This document shows, in pieces, positions 1-9,081 of a stretch of DNA of 64,000 nucleotides. Position numbers and translations under genes: made by a program. The notes under the pieces are model-generated. The model made no database searches. It was not told the DNA's origin and worked only from the letters and a program-made list of their open reading frames with translations. The stretch covers positions 36,178-100,177 of the forward strand of contig NZ_BCPT01000012.1 of NCBI RefSeq assembly GCF_001544095.1, read 5' to 3'. The first letter of the stretch is position 1, and every line of letters begins with the position of its first letter. The DNA is from Enterococcus casseliflavus NBRC 100478 (GTDB taxonomy: Bacteria; Bacillota; Bacilli; Lactobacillales; Enterococcaceae).

Positions 1-96
1 TTAAACGCCATTCTAAAACAATATGCCACTCCGTGGTTTGACTTTTATGGTGGTTTAGAAAATATTGAGGTTTTCGATATTGAAGTAATGGAATAA
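1..96 (+). CDS. 3' end of an unidentified protein (partial)
   Basis: The first 96 bases read open in frame 1 for 31 codons and end at TAA (94-96). The C-terminus is aromatic and acidic (PWFDFYGGLENIEVFDIEV). A terminator hairpin begins 15 bases later, which supports a real gene end. The start lies outside the window, so neither length nor family can be judged, and I do not recognise the protein. Confidence 0.6.
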   Translation, partial: LNAILKQYATPWFDFYGGLENIEVFDIEVME

Positions 97-110
97 AATA
101 GTACAAAATA

Positions 111-153
111 ATCCCCGTGAACGGCATTTCAAGATGGTTCACGGGGATTTTTT
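111..153 (+). terminator. Rho-independent terminator shared by convergent genes
   Basis: Perfect 12-bp stem ATCCCCGTGAAC (111-122) / GTTCACGGGGAT (137-148) followed by a T run. It ends the partial plus-strand gene. The stop codon of the convergent ybaK-like gene (152) is at its edge, so it may act in both directions. Confidence 0.85.
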
Positions 154-643
154 ATTCGTGTTCAGGTGCCAACAAATCGGCAAAGACCGCCCTAGTCAAT
201 TGTTGCAACGCTTGTGGGGCAAGCCCCATCTGCAACCCGCGCTTTCCTGCAGAAACCACGATTTCTTCCAGTGTCTGCGCCCCACGATCAATATAAGTAG
301 GAAAGAGCTTTTTCATCCCGATCGGCGAACAGCCGCCGCGAATATAGCCAGTCGTTTCTTCTAAATCTCTCAGATGCAGCATCTCTACTTTTTTGTTTCC
401 ACTGACTTTGGCTAACTTTTTCAGATCCACTTCTCTGTTTCCAGGAATCACAGCCACCAGCGGACCTGTTTTGTTGCCCACTGCCACCAGCGTTTTGTAG
501 ATGGCTTGCGGGCGTGCTAGTTGCGCAGCGACGGATTGCGCATCGAGATGGTCTTCCGACCACTCATAGGTGTATTCGTTATAAGCGATTTTCTGTTGTT
601 CTACTTGACGGATCGCATTGGTTTTTTGTTTCTTCTTCGCCAT
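152..643 (-). CDS. ybaK: Cys-tRNA(Pro)/aminoacyl-tRNA deacylase, YbaK/EbsC family
   Basis: A 163-residue single-domain protein of the YbaK/EbsC fold, which hydrolyses Cys mischarged on tRNA-Pro in the cytosol. The family segment GGCSPIGMKK (about 103-112) and the PQAIYKTLVA strand near residue 45 support the call, as does the usual family length. It begins with a lysine-rich segment (MAKKKQK). ATG follows a GAGGG ribosome site. It lies 50 bases downstream of aroD in the same direction, so it may be the last gene of that operon. In enterococci this family is often called EbsC. Confidence 0.88.
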   Translation of the reverse strand: MAKKKQKTNAIRQVEQQKIAYNEYTYEWSEDHLDAQSVAAQLARPQAIYKTLVAVGNKTGPLVAVIPGNREVDLKKLAKVSGNKKVEMLHLRDLEETTGYIRGGCSPIGMKKLFPTYIDRGAQTLEEIVVSAGKRGLQMGLAPQALQQLTRAVFADLLAPEHE

Positions 644-693
644 TTTATCCCTCTTTTGTTTTGGTTTCTTTTAAGAGAAGGCCTTGGCTGGTC

Positions 694-1446
694 TTACTCA
701 TTGAGTGAAAATTCTTGTAAGTAGTTGGTCATTCGTTCGATCGGTATTTGTCCAGGTGCTGAAGCACCTTGCAACGAAGCAAAAGTAAAGACCGAACCAG
801 TCAATGCCCCACTAACCCGGCTGATTTTCCCCAGCTCCCCCATCGACATGATCGCCAACGGCAGTTGGTTGAAGCCACGAGCTTTAGTAATGATCCCCAT
901 CAAACGTAAAACATCTTGGACTTGCTTGGGCATCATCGCTAACTTGCCAACATCGGCACCAAATTGATTCATTACGCCGATCTTTAAAATCAACACAGCA
1001 TCTTCTGGCGTTTTCTCAAAATCATGATTGCTCAATATCAGCTTTACCTGTGCCTTTTTGATTTCTTGAATAAAGGCTCGACCTAAAAATTCAGCTTTCT
1101 CTAATTCGACATCGATCCAATCGATCAAGCCTGAATCAGCAGCAGCTAAACACAATTCTTTGTACTGGGTCAATGTGAACGGCCGCTCGCCCCCTTCTTC
1201 CAAGGTTCGAAAAGTGAAGAGCAGCTCTTTGTGCTTTAATGTCGTGCGAATATGTGATAACGCATCTAAGACCGCTTGCTGGTCTTCGACATGTTTGTAA
1301 TGATCAACACGCCATTCGACGATCTGTGCCTCTGATTCCTCAGCAGCAATGGCTTGTTTCAAGATCTCTTCATTGGTTTTCCCAATCAATGGCACACAAA
1401 TCAACGGTGTTTTCCCGTCTAACGTTACTGGTTTTGATCGGCTCAT
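694..1446 (-). CDS. aroD: Type I 3-dehydroquinate dehydratase
   Basis: A 250-residue class I dehydroquinase that converts 3-dehydroquinate to 3-dehydroshikimate in the shikimate pathway through a Schiff-base lysine. Visible motifs are the substrate-binding EWRVDHY (about 44-50), the catalytic His in ILSNHDFEKTP (about 140) and the Lys region KLAMMPKQ (about 168-175). Length is typical. ATG is preceded by AAGGAGTGAAG. The gene starts 5 bases after the stop of the upstream methyltransferase, indicating one operon. The other shikimate genes are not in this window. Confidence 0.93.
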   Translation of the reverse strand: MSRSKPVTLDGKTPLICVPLIGKTNEEILKQAIAAEESEAQIVEWRVDHYKHVEDQQAVLDALSHIRTTLKHKELLFTFRTLEEGGERPFTLTQYKELCLAAADSGLIDWIDVELEKAEFLGRAFIQEIKKAQVKLILSNHDFEKTPEDAVLILKIGVMNQFGADVGKLAMMPKQVQDVLRLMGIITKARGFNQLPLAIMSMGELGKISRVSGALTGSVFTFASLQGASAPGQIPIERMTNYLQEFSLNE

Positions 1447-1451
1447 CTACT

Positions 1452-2636
1452 TCACTCCTTTTTCATTTGATAAAAGAATACTTTCAGATAGTTCCCTTCG
1501 GAAAAATGCTTATCTACCGCAAAATCAGCTGGTAGACGATAACTTTGAATACATTCATAAGCAACGTGTGCTTTCTCTAAGGATGCTTCGATCATTTCTT
1601 GAAACTTCCTCGGTGAAAGATTGGCCGCATTCGTTGAGGCGATCAACAAGCCATCCGGCGCTAAAATCGCCAAACTATCAGTGACTAAGTCGCCATAATT
1701 TTTCGCAACCGAGAAGACCTTTTTCTTGTTGCGGGCAAAACTCGGCGGATCTAAAACGATCACATCAAAGCGCAAGTCTTTTTTGCTGGCATAATTGAAG
1801 TAATTAAAAACATCCATGACATGGATACGCTGGGTATCTGGATCAATGCCGTTGACTGCAAATTGTTCGCGGGTCTTTTCTAGACTGCGTTTTGCCAAAT
1901 CGACACTCGTTGTTTGAGCAGCGCCACCGACAGCAGCAGCGACAGAAAACGCCCCCGTATAACTGAACATATTTAAAACCGTCTTGCCAGCTGCCAAGCC
2001 ATCAACAAGTTGCCCACGAACTTCTTTTTGATCCAAAAAGATGCCCGTCATTAGTCCTTCGTTCAAATACGTCGCATACGTGACGCCATTTTCCTTCACC
2101 AGTAAGGGTTCAGGTGCCGTTTTTCCATAGACCCATGCTGATTCAGGCAGTTCAGACGTAAAGCGGATTTTTTCATAAGCCCCTTTGATCTCGGGAAATA
2201 TTTGACGAAAAGCCGCCACGATCGCTTTTTTATGTTGATAAAGGGTGGCATTGTACCAAGAAAAAACGACATACTCGCCATACAAATCTACGGTAAGTCC
2301 CCCCAATTGATCCCCCTCGCCATTAAACAGACGAAAGGCATCTGTCAGGTCATCTTGATAGTAAGCACTACGCTTGCCTTTTGCTTTCGCAAAGCGTTGC
2401 GCAAAGAATGCTTGGTCGATCACTGTTTCTTCAAAGGATACGACCCATCCGATCCCTTTATTTTGTTCCCCAAGATAGCCGACACCTAAGAAATGGTTGG
2501 CCTGATCAATAAAGGTGACCCACTCCTTCGTCTCGATTGCTTGTTGAAGATCTTCTCGTTGGATCAACGGATTCTTTTTGCGAAGCTTCGCTGATCCTTG
2601 CTTCGTTAGTTTTATTTTCATGTTCATCTGCTCCAT
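1452..2636 (-). CDS. Class I SAM-dependent rRNA methyltransferase, RlmI/YwbD type
   Basis: A 394-residue protein with an N-terminal PUA-like RNA-binding segment (about 1-75, KLRKKNPLIQREDL) and a C-terminal Rossmann methyltransferase domain. SAM motif I is VLNMFSYTGAFSVAA (about 220), and the motif IV DPPSF sits near residue 297. The family methylates cytosine in 23S rRNA (m5C1962 in E. coli RlmI); the exact target here is inferred from family. An AAGGAGA site precedes ATG 2636; in-frame ATGs at codons 4 and 6 are alternatives. It is the first gene of the operon with aroD. Confidence 0.85.
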   Translation of the reverse strand: MEQMNMKIKLTKQGSAKLRKKNPLIQREDLQQAIETKEWVTFIDQANHFLGVGYLGEQNKGIGWVVSFEETVIDQAFFAQRFAKAKGKRSAYYQDDLTDAFRLFNGEGDQLGGLTVDLYGEYVVFSWYNATLYQHKKAIVAAFRQIFPEIKGAYEKIRFTSELPESAWVYGKTAPEPLLVKENGVTYATYLNEGLMTGIFLDQKEVRGQLVDGLAAGKTVLNMFSYTGAFSVAAAVGGAAQTTSVDLAKRSLEKTREQFAVNGIDPDTQRIHVMDVFNYFNYASKKDLRFDVIVLDPPSFARNKKKVFSVAKNYGDLVTDSLAILAPDGLLIASTNAANLSPRKFQEMIEASLEKAHVAYECIQSYRLPADFAVDKHFSEGNYLKVFFYQMKKE

Positions 2637-2731
2637 TCATTCTCCTTTTTAGTATAGCAAAAAGCGACTGTATTGTCTGTATCCTTGAAAGTAAAGAAAT
2701 ACTTAATTCCGCGTCATGACAAGGAATTCAT

Positions 2732-2760
2732 TTGACACGTCTTTCACAGCCTAGTAAAAT
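2732..2760 (+). promoter_or_regulatory. Sigma-A promoter of ltaS
   Basis: TTGACA (2732-2737), a 17-bp spacer and TAAAAT (2755-2760), about 60 bases before the TTG start of ltaS. A near-consensus vegetative promoter. Confidence 0.75.
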
Positions 2761-2819
2761 GTACTGTGATGTAAAATCGTAATTTACCGGTTATACTGGA
2801 AAAAGAGAGGACGATTCCT

Positions 2820-4943
2820 TTGAAAAAAAATAAAGTATCCACCTTTGTGAATACAAGAATGGGCTTTTTTTTCCTATTAGCCCTATTATTTTGGCTAAAA
2901 AATATCTTTGCCTATATGGTGGACTTCCACCTAGGTATTGAAAGCAGCATTCAGTACTTCATCTTATTCATCAATCCGATCGCAACGACTTTGTTGTTGC
3001 TGTCGATCGCATTGTACGTAAGAAGAACCAAAGCAGCTTATATCACGATGCTTGTGATCTATTTCTTGATGACTCTGCTGTTGTTCTCTAATGTTTCGTA
3101 CTATCGAGAATTCACTGACTTTATCACCATCAACACGATGCTCGGTGTAGGAAAAGTAGCAAGTGGTCTAGGAGAAAGCGCAATTCGCTTGTTCCGTCCC
3201 TACGATGTGTTGTACTTCATTGACTTTATCGTGCTGATTGCAGCCTTTTCAATGAAAAAAATCAAAATGGACACTCGTCCTGTGCGGGCACGGATGGCTT
3301 TTGCGATCTCAACCTTAGCTGTCATGGTCTTTTCTGCCAATCTTTTCTTAGCAGAAGCGGATCGTCCTGAACTGCTTACTCGAACGTTTTCTCGTGACTA
3401 TTTAGTGAAATACCTTGGGATCAACGCCTTTACGGTTTATGATGGGGTACAAACTTATCAAGCTTCGCAAGTACGTGCCGAAGCGAGTCCCAACGACATG
3501 AACGAAGTAGAGAGCTATGTTAAAGAACATTACGCAGAACCAAATGATGATCTGTTCGGTATCGCAAAAGGCAAGAATGTCATTTATATTCACTTAGAAA
3601 GTGTTCAGCAATTCTTGATCGATTATAAATTGAAAGATGAAGATGGCGTGGAACATGAAGTCATGCCGTTTATCAATAGTTTATACCATAGCGATAGTAC
3701 CTTTAGTTTTGATAATTTCTTCCACCAAGTAAAAGCTGGGAAGACCAGTGATGCCGAAACATTATTCGAAAATTCCCTGTTTGGATTGAATCAAGGAGCG
3801 TTATTCACTCAACTGGGTGGGAAAAATACCTTTGAGGCAGCTCCAGATATTTTAGGTCAAACGCAAGGCTATACCAGTGCGGTTTTCCACGGAAATACCG
3901 GTACCTTCTGGAACCGAAATGAAACCTACAAACGGTTTGGCTATGATTATTTCTTCGACGCATCTTATTATGATGTCAATGATGAAAATTCATTCCAATA
4001 CGGCCTACATGACAAACCATTCTTTGAACAATCCGTACAATACTTAGAACGTCTGCAACAACCGTTCTATTCAAAATTCATTGCGGTTTCTAACCACTAC
4101 CCATATTCTGAATTTACCAATGAAGAAGGCGGCTTCCCGCTAGCGAACACTTCTGATCAAACGATCAATGGCTATTTCGCAACCGCGAATTATTTGGATA
4201 AAGCCGTGGAAGAGTTCTTCAATTACTTGAAAGAAAGTGGCTTATACGAAAATTCAGTCATCGTTTTATATGGTGACCATTACGGAATTTCCAATTCTCG
4301 TAACCGTAACTTAGCAGAATTGCTTGGAAAAACAAGTTCTACATGGACAAACTTTGACAATGCCTCGTTACAACGTGTGCCTTATATGATTCATATTCCA
4401 GGACAATCAAACGGCGGCATCAATCATACGTATGGTGGCCAAGTCGATGCCTTGCCAACCCTATTGCACTTACTGGGTGTGGATACATCAAACTATATCC
4501 AATTAGGACAAGATTTATTCTCTGATCAAAACGAACAACTGGTTGCTTTCCGCGATGGCGACTTTGTGACACCAGACTACACCTACTACAGCAGTACATT
4601 GTATGACAATCGTACCGGCATGCCGATCAACGATCCATCCGATGAATTGCAAGCCAAAGTCGATGAATGGAAAGCCAAAGTCGACAAGCAGCTTTCGGTT
4701 TCTGATCAGATCAATAATGGTGACCTTTTACGATTCTACGCGAAAAGCGGTCTAGAAGAAGTTGATCCTTCGACCTATAACTACAAAGACGCCCTTCAGC
4801 AAATGATGGACATTGAAAAGAATCTAGGCAGTGATTCAACTAGTGCCTTTTCTCAAAATGGCAATCAATCGACCGTCGATCTGTATCAAACAAAAACCTT
4901 CCAAGAATACCAGCAGATGACGGAACAAGATAGCGGAGAATAA
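2820..4943 (+). CDS. ltaS: Lipoteichoic acid synthase (LtaS-type sulfatase-fold enzyme)
   Basis: A 707-residue membrane enzyme that polymerises glycerol-phosphate from phosphatidylglycerol onto the lipoteichoic acid anchor outside the cell. About five hydrophobic helices lie in residues 1-175, followed by an extracellular alkaline-phosphatase/sulfatase domain. Visible active-site elements are HLES (metal Glu), GKTSDAE (catalytic Thr), FHGNTGTFWNR and the metal pair GDHYG. The C-terminal tail is Gln/Ser/Thr rich. The start is TTG at 2820, placed by AGAGAGG 10 bases upstream; no better ATG exists. It is monocistronic, with its own promoter and terminator. Enterococci often carry a second LtaS paralogue, which is not seen here. 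Confidence 0.93.
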   Translation: MKKNKVSTFVNTRMGFFFLLALLFWLKNIFAYMVDFHLGIESSIQYFILFINPIATTLLLLSIALYVRRTKAAYITMLVIYFLMTLLLFSNVSYYREFTDFITINTMLGVGKVASGLGESAIRLFRPYDVLYFIDFIVLIAAFSMKKIKMDTRPVRARMAFAISTLAVMVFSANLFLAEADRPELLTRTFSRDYLVKYLGINAFTVYDGVQTYQASQVRAEASPNDMNEVESYVKEHYAEPNDDLFGIAKGKNVIYIHLESVQQFLIDYKLKDEDGVEHEVMPFINSLYHSDSTFSFDNFFHQVKAGKTSDAETLFENSLFGLNQGALFTQLGGKNTFEAAPDILGQTQGYTSAVFHGNTGTFWNRNETYKRFGYDYFFDASYYDVNDENSFQYGLHDKPFFEQSVQYLERLQQPFYSKFIAVSNHYPYSEFTNEEGGFPLANTSDQTINGYFATANYLDKAVEEFFNYLKESGLYENSVIVLYGDHYGISNSRNRNLAELLGKTSSTWTNFDNASLQRVPYMIHIPGQSNGGINHTYGGQVDALPTLLHLLGVDTSNYIQLGQDLFSDQNEQLVAFRDGDFVTPDYTYYSSTLYDNRTGMPINDPSDELQAKVDEWKAKVDKQLSVSDQINNGDLLRFYAKSGLEEVDPSTYNYKDALQQMMDIEKNLGSDSTSAFSQNGNQSTVDLYQTKTFQEYQQMTEQDSGE

Positions 4944-4964
4944 CCTATAAGTACTACAAGATCG

Positions 4965-4998
4965 ATCCAGCAAGGCGGATGCTTTGCTGGATTTTTTT
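4965..4998 (+). terminator. Terminator of ltaS
   Basis: Stem ATCCAGCAA / TTGCTGGAT followed by seven T residues, 22 bases after the ltaS stop. Confidence 0.85.
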
Positions 4999-5124
4999 CG
5001 GCTGTTTTGTTCGTAAAAACCCGATTTTTTTTATTGCTTTTTTAGCTTCGATATTTTACTACAAGAACTTCATACTTTATTCAAACTCCCCTTTTATACT
5101 ATGAAATAGGATGAGGTGAACTAG

Positions 5125-5862
5125 ATGAAAACTATACATTTTGCGATTGCCAGCATATTTTATCATAAAAAAGCCATGGTCCTTTATACGCTTGTATCCT
5201 TCTTTGCCGTGATTGGCTTGATCGTGACCTTCGCTTTGATCTACTCAATGGATCAAGTAATCGCTCAAACCAGAGATCTCTTAACAACAGAAGATTTGCA
5301 AACGAAAGTAGCGGAAGAGATCCAACCAGTCACGACGATCTATCATCAACTGTTCTATTTGATTTTTAGTGCCTTTACACTGGTCTTTATCGGCTTTCAA
5401 GTTTATTACCAATTATCGAAACGCTCAGAATACACTGCCTGGTTAGCAAGCGGTGCCACCACCAGACAATGGGTGGCGATGCAGTTGCTTGAAATGCTCT
5501 TGCCGCTTTTAGCAGCTGCCGTGATCGCCTTTGTGTTATTGCTGCTCTTCCAGCCTTATTTCCAGCGAGAATTGCTTAGCGGGCATATCATCGCTCTTGA
5601 TCGTGAGCGTGCTTCGGATCACTTTTGGGAGGCTGTTCAAAGTCTTCCCGGTCAAGAATTCGCCATTACGATCCCGCAAAACAGTCAAATTATGGTCCAA
5701 AATGTTGACTTGAACAGCACCACTTGGCTGGCTATTTTATTTGAAAGTACGCGCCACACACTTATCGTATTGCTTGCCGCGGTTACCAGCTTTACTGGTC
5801 TGATTGCTAGCGGACATAGTCTGTATTGGAGGAAAAAACAATGGAAAAACCAACTCAGCTAA
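5125..5862 (+). CDS. Small FtsX/MacB-like ABC permease
   Basis: A 245-residue membrane protein with four predicted helices (about 16-42, 76-97, 112-142, 214-236). After helix 2 it has the FtsX-type coupling stretch KRSEYTAWLASGATTRQWV, which resembles the region of MacB/FtsX permeases that contacts the ATPase. An extracellular loop of about 70 residues separates helices 3 and 4. This is the size of a minimal single-domain FtsX-type permease. The ribosome site GATGAGGTG precedes ATG. The 3' end overlaps the next gene, whose product looks like a degraded ATPase partner. Substrate unknown. Confidence 0.65.
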   Translation: MKTIHFAIASIFYHKKAMVLYTLVSFFAVIGLIVTFALIYSMDQVIAQTRDLLTTEDLQTKVAEEIQPVTTIYHQLFYLIFSAFTLVFIGFQVYYQLSKRSEYTAWLASGATTRQWVAMQLLEMLLPLLAAAVIAFVLLLLFQPYFQRELLSGHIIALDRERASDHFWEAVQSLPGQEFAITIPQNSQIMVQNVDLNSTTWLAILFESTRHTLIVLLAAVTSFTGLIASGHSLYWRKKQWKNQLS

Positions 5863-6314
5863 CGAAATCAATTGGTTTCTTTTATGTTGCGAAAGACAAT
5901 GAAACAAAAACATCTGAATTAAGTTTGCTGCTTTCACAAAAAAAAGCAATCTTGATTCGCGCACAGTGGCCCTCCGTCCCCTTTTTATCGGTCATGGACA
6001 ATGTATCTCTTGCAAATAAAAAGGGGGGCGATTTAGAGGATGTGCTGCCTTATGTACAGCTTCCCTTATCGGCTTTGAAAAAAGATCGAACAGAGTTAAC
6101 ACCCTTTGAGGAGCTCAAAATTCAACTGCTCTTAGCTTTGCTTTCAGAAAGACAAACCCTTTTAATCGAAAATGTCTTGAGCACATTAACAACGAAAGAG
6201 GTTCAAACCCTGTTGCCCTTGTGTCAAGAAATCGCCGAACAATTTGCTGTTGCCATCTATTTGATTCATGAAGACGAATGCTTTGCCCATACCCCTTATA
6301 CTACTTATCTATAG
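5841..6314 (+). CDS. Degenerate ABC-ATPase-like protein lacking Walker A
   Basis: A 157-residue soluble protein starting at ATG 5841, chosen because GGAGG (5828-5832) sits 8 bases upstream; it overlaps the permease gene by 22 bases. The order of segments follows an ABC ATPase: a Q-loop-like VPFLSVMDNVSLA (about 46-58), LTPFEELK in place of the LSGGEQQR signature, TLLIENVLSTL in place of the Walker B/D-loop LLLDEPTSALD, and LIHED near the H-loop. No GxxGxGKS Walker A is present and the Walker B acids are altered, so ATP hydrolysis is not expected. It may be a regulatory pseudo-ATPase or a decaying gene, although the frame is fully open. Confidence 0.6.
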   Translation: MEKPTQLTKSIGFFYVAKDNETKTSELSLLLSQKKAILIRAQWPSVPFLSVMDNVSLANKKGGDLEDVLPYVQLPLSALKKDRTELTPFEELKIQLLLALLSERQTLLIENVLSTLTTKEVQTLLPLCQEIAEQFAVAIYLIHEDECFAHTPYTTYL

Positions 6315-6321
6315 TTTACAT

Positions 6322-6373
6322 AGCCCCCAAACAAGAAGGCTTGCTTGCAAAAGCAGGTCTTTTTGTTTGGGCT
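6322..6373 (+). terminator. Terminator after the permease/pseudo-ATPase pair
   Basis: Long imperfect stem AGCCCCCAAACAAG / CTTTTTGTTTGGGCT immediately after the stop codon. The descending arm carries the T run. Confidence 0.65.
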
Positions 6374-6389
6374 GCTGCCACTGAACCGC

Positions 6390-6430
6390 AAAAAAAATCG
6401 ACCGGCTAAGCGAATTGCTGCCGGTCGATT
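6390..6430 (-). terminator. Terminator of the histidine kinase operon
   Basis: An 11-bp stem (AATCGACCGGC at 6396-6406 with GCCGGTCGATT at 6420-6430), followed on the minus strand by a run of T, directly beyond the kinase stop codon. Confidence 0.85.
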
Positions 6431-6431
6431 G

Positions 6432-7892
6432 CTATTCTTCATTTAAGTCGATATCAGGAAAAGAGATTTTAAACGTCGTGCCCTTGCCAAGTTCACTTTC
6501 TACACTGATCTTTCCTTTGTGCAGGCGTACGAGCTGTTCAACAATCGATAGGCCCAAACCTGATTCACCAAATTGACGGTTTTTACGGGAAGGATCGACT
6601 TTGTAGTAACGATCCCAAATATTCTTGACTTGTTCTTCAGACATGCCGATTCCCGTATCACTGATCTCAATGATCGTTTCCAAGTAGCCTTTTTCGATTC
6701 GAACCCGAATTTCTCCATCTTCCGTAAACTGGATCGCATTTTGTAAAATATTGACCATGATTTGGACGAAACGATCGTAGTCGGCATAGACGTCAATTGG
6801 CTCTGTTGTTTCTAAAATCAACACATCTTTGGCGATTTCTGCCTTGCTCTCAAGTTGCGTCAGCAGATTTTTGATGGTTTGCGTTGCATCGAATTTTTTG
6901 ATGACCATCGAGATTTGATTGGTTCGGATTTTCTCGTAGTCAAGGTTTTCGTTGACTAACCGAATCAAGCGATTGGTTTCATTTTTCATCAAGCGGATCG
7001 CATTGTCCTTTTGATTTTCAGGAATCGCGTTGTACTCTAACCCTTCCAATAAGCCATTGATGGTCGTCAAAGGCGTGCGCATCTCATGAGAAGCGTCTGC
7101 CATAAATTGCCGACGACGTTCTTCTTGTCGTTCAATTTCCTCTTGCGACTCTTTTAAGGATTTCGTCATTAAATTAAAATCTTCGGCTAACTCATCAAAT
7201 TCATCCCGATTATGCACTGGCAAGAAGATATCAAAATTGCCATTGGTGATCTCCTTGGTTGCTCGTTTCATGCGATTGATCCGCCTTACTTGGAACGTAG
7301 CAAATAGGTAACTGATCAATAAGGAAACGACGATCGAGATCAAACATACTTTAAACAAGTTTTGGTTAAAAGCACTGACAAGATTCAAGATGCTGCTTGC
7401 CGATTGTGAAACCACCATCACCCCGTAAAAATCCGTTCGATTGACAGAAAAAGGAATCAAAACATAGGAAGTCAGTTCTTTTTCCCCATATAGATTCGTG
7501 GGTGATGTCAATTGCAGACGCGCCCCGTTTTCTAAGGATTGCCAGTCTTTTTCAGAAATTGGAAAATCCACCGCACGAGTCGTATCTAATGGATAAATAA
7601 TGTCATCGGGGCTTTTAAAGAAAGCAAAAGAAATGTCTTGGTTGCTCAAAATATTTTCAGCCAAATGCAGAGAATATTGCAGATAGCCATCTCGCGTCAT
7701 ATTTTGCTGCAAATATTCTGAATCGCTGATTTGCGAAATCGTCGCGACCGACGAAGCATACCCCATTAACTGCTCATAATTTCGTTCTTGTAATGTTTGG
7801 CGCGTCATTTGTGTAAACGCAATACCAATCGTCATCAAAATCACGAAGATCACAACAAAAAACGCAATCAGCTGTTGATACAAGTAGCGCAT
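6432..7892 (-). CDS. Sensor histidine kinase, CroS-like
   Basis: A 486-residue membrane kinase: TM1 (about 8-28), an extracellular sensor of about 150 residues, TM2 (about 180-200), a HAMP linker, a HisKA domain with the phosphorylatable His in ASHEMRTPLT (about 270), and a HATPase domain with N box (NILQNAIQF), G1 (DTGIGMS) and G2 (GLGLSIV). It shares one base with the end of the response regulator gene. The pair resembles enterococcal CroRS, which governs cephalosporin and cell-wall stress resistance, but that identity is from memory and not proven. Confidence 0.8.
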   Translation of the reverse strand: MRYLYQQLIAFFVVIFVILMTIGIAFTQMTRQTLQERNYEQLMGYASSVATISQISDSEYLQQNMTRDGYLQYSLHLAENILSNQDISFAFFKSPDDIIYPLDTTRAVDFPISEKDWQSLENGARLQLTSPTNLYGEKELTSYVLIPFSVNRTDFYGVMVVSQSASSILNLVSAFNQNLFKVCLISIVVSLLISYLFATFQVRRINRMKRATKEITNGNFDIFLPVHNRDEFDELAEDFNLMTKSLKESQEEIERQEERRRQFMADASHEMRTPLTTINGLLEGLEYNAIPENQKDNAIRLMKNETNRLIRLVNENLDYEKIRTNQISMVIKKFDATQTIKNLLTQLESKAEIAKDVLILETTEPIDVYADYDRFVQIMVNILQNAIQFTEDGEIRVRIEKGYLETIIEISDTGIGMSEEQVKNIWDRYYKVDPSRKNRQFGESGLGLSIVEQLVRLHKGKISVESELGKGTTFKISFPDIDLNEE

Positions 7893-8605
7893 TAAGCAGC
7901 ACCTGCATCGTCAAATTTATACCCCACACCCCAGACGGTTTGAATGATCTGAGGTCCCACTTTTTCTATTTTTTGTCTTAGTTTTTTGATATGCGCATCA
8001 ACCGTCCGTTCGTCACCAAAATATTGGTAATCCCAAACTAGTTCTAACAATTGCTCTCGTGAAAAGACTTGCCGCGGTTTTTTCGCTAACGTATAAAGCA
8101 AATCAAATTCCTTCGGCGTCAACCCATCGATGGGTTTGCCATTTAAATAGGCTTCCCGTGTTTTTGTGTTCATTTTGAAATGATCGGTCACAACATCAAA
8201 AGTTGCATCGGAAGCTTCAGGCGTTGTTTTTTCAACCAACTCACTGCGGCGGTGTAAGGCTTTGATCCGCGCGATCAAGGTCAGTGGACTAAAAGGTTTC
8301 GTCACATAGTCATCTGCCCCCATCTCCAACCCGATGACTTGATCGCTTTCTGAATCACGGGCCGTCAACATAATAATAGGTACTGTACTGGAGATTTTGC
8401 GAATTTCGCGCGCCACCATCATGCCATCCATGGAAGGAAGGTTCAAGTCAAGGGTGATCATGTCCCATTTGTCTGGTTCAGCAGCAAAGGCTTCCAGTCC
8501 TTCTTTGCCGTCGTACTTAAAAGCCGCTTCCCATCCTTCATTCAAGAAAAACATTTGCATCATTTCAGAAACAGATTCGTTGTCTTCAATCATTAATATA
8601 TTCAT
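7892..8605 (-). CDS. OmpR-family response regulator, CroR-like
   Basis: A 237-residue regulator with a receiver domain (acid pocket MIEDNE, phospho-Asp in TLDLNLP about residue 53, Lys in YVTKPFSP) and a C-terminal winged-helix DNA-binding domain (about 135-233). The start is ATG 8605, because AGAGGTG lies 6 bases upstream; a longer frame upstream lacks a site. It overlaps the SdpI-like gene by 20 bases and the kinase by one, so the three are co-translated. Confidence 0.82.
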   Translation of the reverse strand: MNILMIEDNESVSEMMQMFFLNEGWEAAFKYDGKEGLEAFAAEPDKWDMITLDLNLPSMDGMMVAREIRKISSTVPIIMLTARDSESDQVIGLEMGADDYVTKPFSPLTLIARIKALHRRSELVEKTTPEASDATFDVVTDHFKMNTKTREAYLNGKPIDGLTPKEFDLLYTLAKKPRQVFSREQLLELVWDYQYFGDERTVDAHIKKLRQKIEKVGPQIIQTVWGVGYKFDDAGAA

Positions 8606-8936
8606 TTTCTTCACCTCTATGTTCTTTATCAAATCGTTGCAGATTCTCTTCGATCAGGCCAAAGATCGGCACGATGAACCAAGGGATCGCGATCATTTCA
8701 ACTAGGAAAAAATTGGTCCATTCTTGCCATTTCAAGACAAACCCAATGACCGCCATGATTCCGCCAAAAAGCAGAAAATAACGGGCGCATAGTTTCTGAG
8801 CATGCCGCCAGTTGCGTTCATTTTGTTTTGCTAAATAGGAACGGTAGCCATAAATAAGGTTCATTTTTTTTGATGGAAAAAGAAAAAAAGTGAGACCAAT
8901 CAAGAAAAAAATGATGCCAATTACTAAAAAAATCAT
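8586..8936 (-). CDS. SdpI/YhfL-family membrane protein
   Basis: A 116-residue protein with three hydrophobic helices (about 2-20, 52-68, 76-94). Between helices 1 and 2 it carries the family stretch NLIYGYRSYLAKQNERNW. SdpI-type proteins confer immunity to the SdpC killing factor in Bacillus, but most members have no known role. It is the first gene of an operon with the two-component pair, suggesting a link to envelope stress sensing, which is inference. Confidence 0.7.
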   Translation of the reverse strand: MIFLVIGIIFFLIGLTFFLFPSKKMNLIYGYRSYLAKQNERNWRHAQKLCARYFLLFGGIMAVIGFVLKWQEWTNFFLVEMIAIPWFIVPIFGLIEENLQRFDKEHRGEENEYIND

Positions 8937-9081
8937 CGTTTCACTCCATTCTTCCTATAGTATACTCGAATTTCTTTCTTCTACCAACAACTTCACCGAT
9001 TATTCATAAAGGTTTGCCTTTTTTTCAATCTTTGATAAGATTGTGAGTGGACTATGACTATAAACCTTAGGAGTAAGATAC

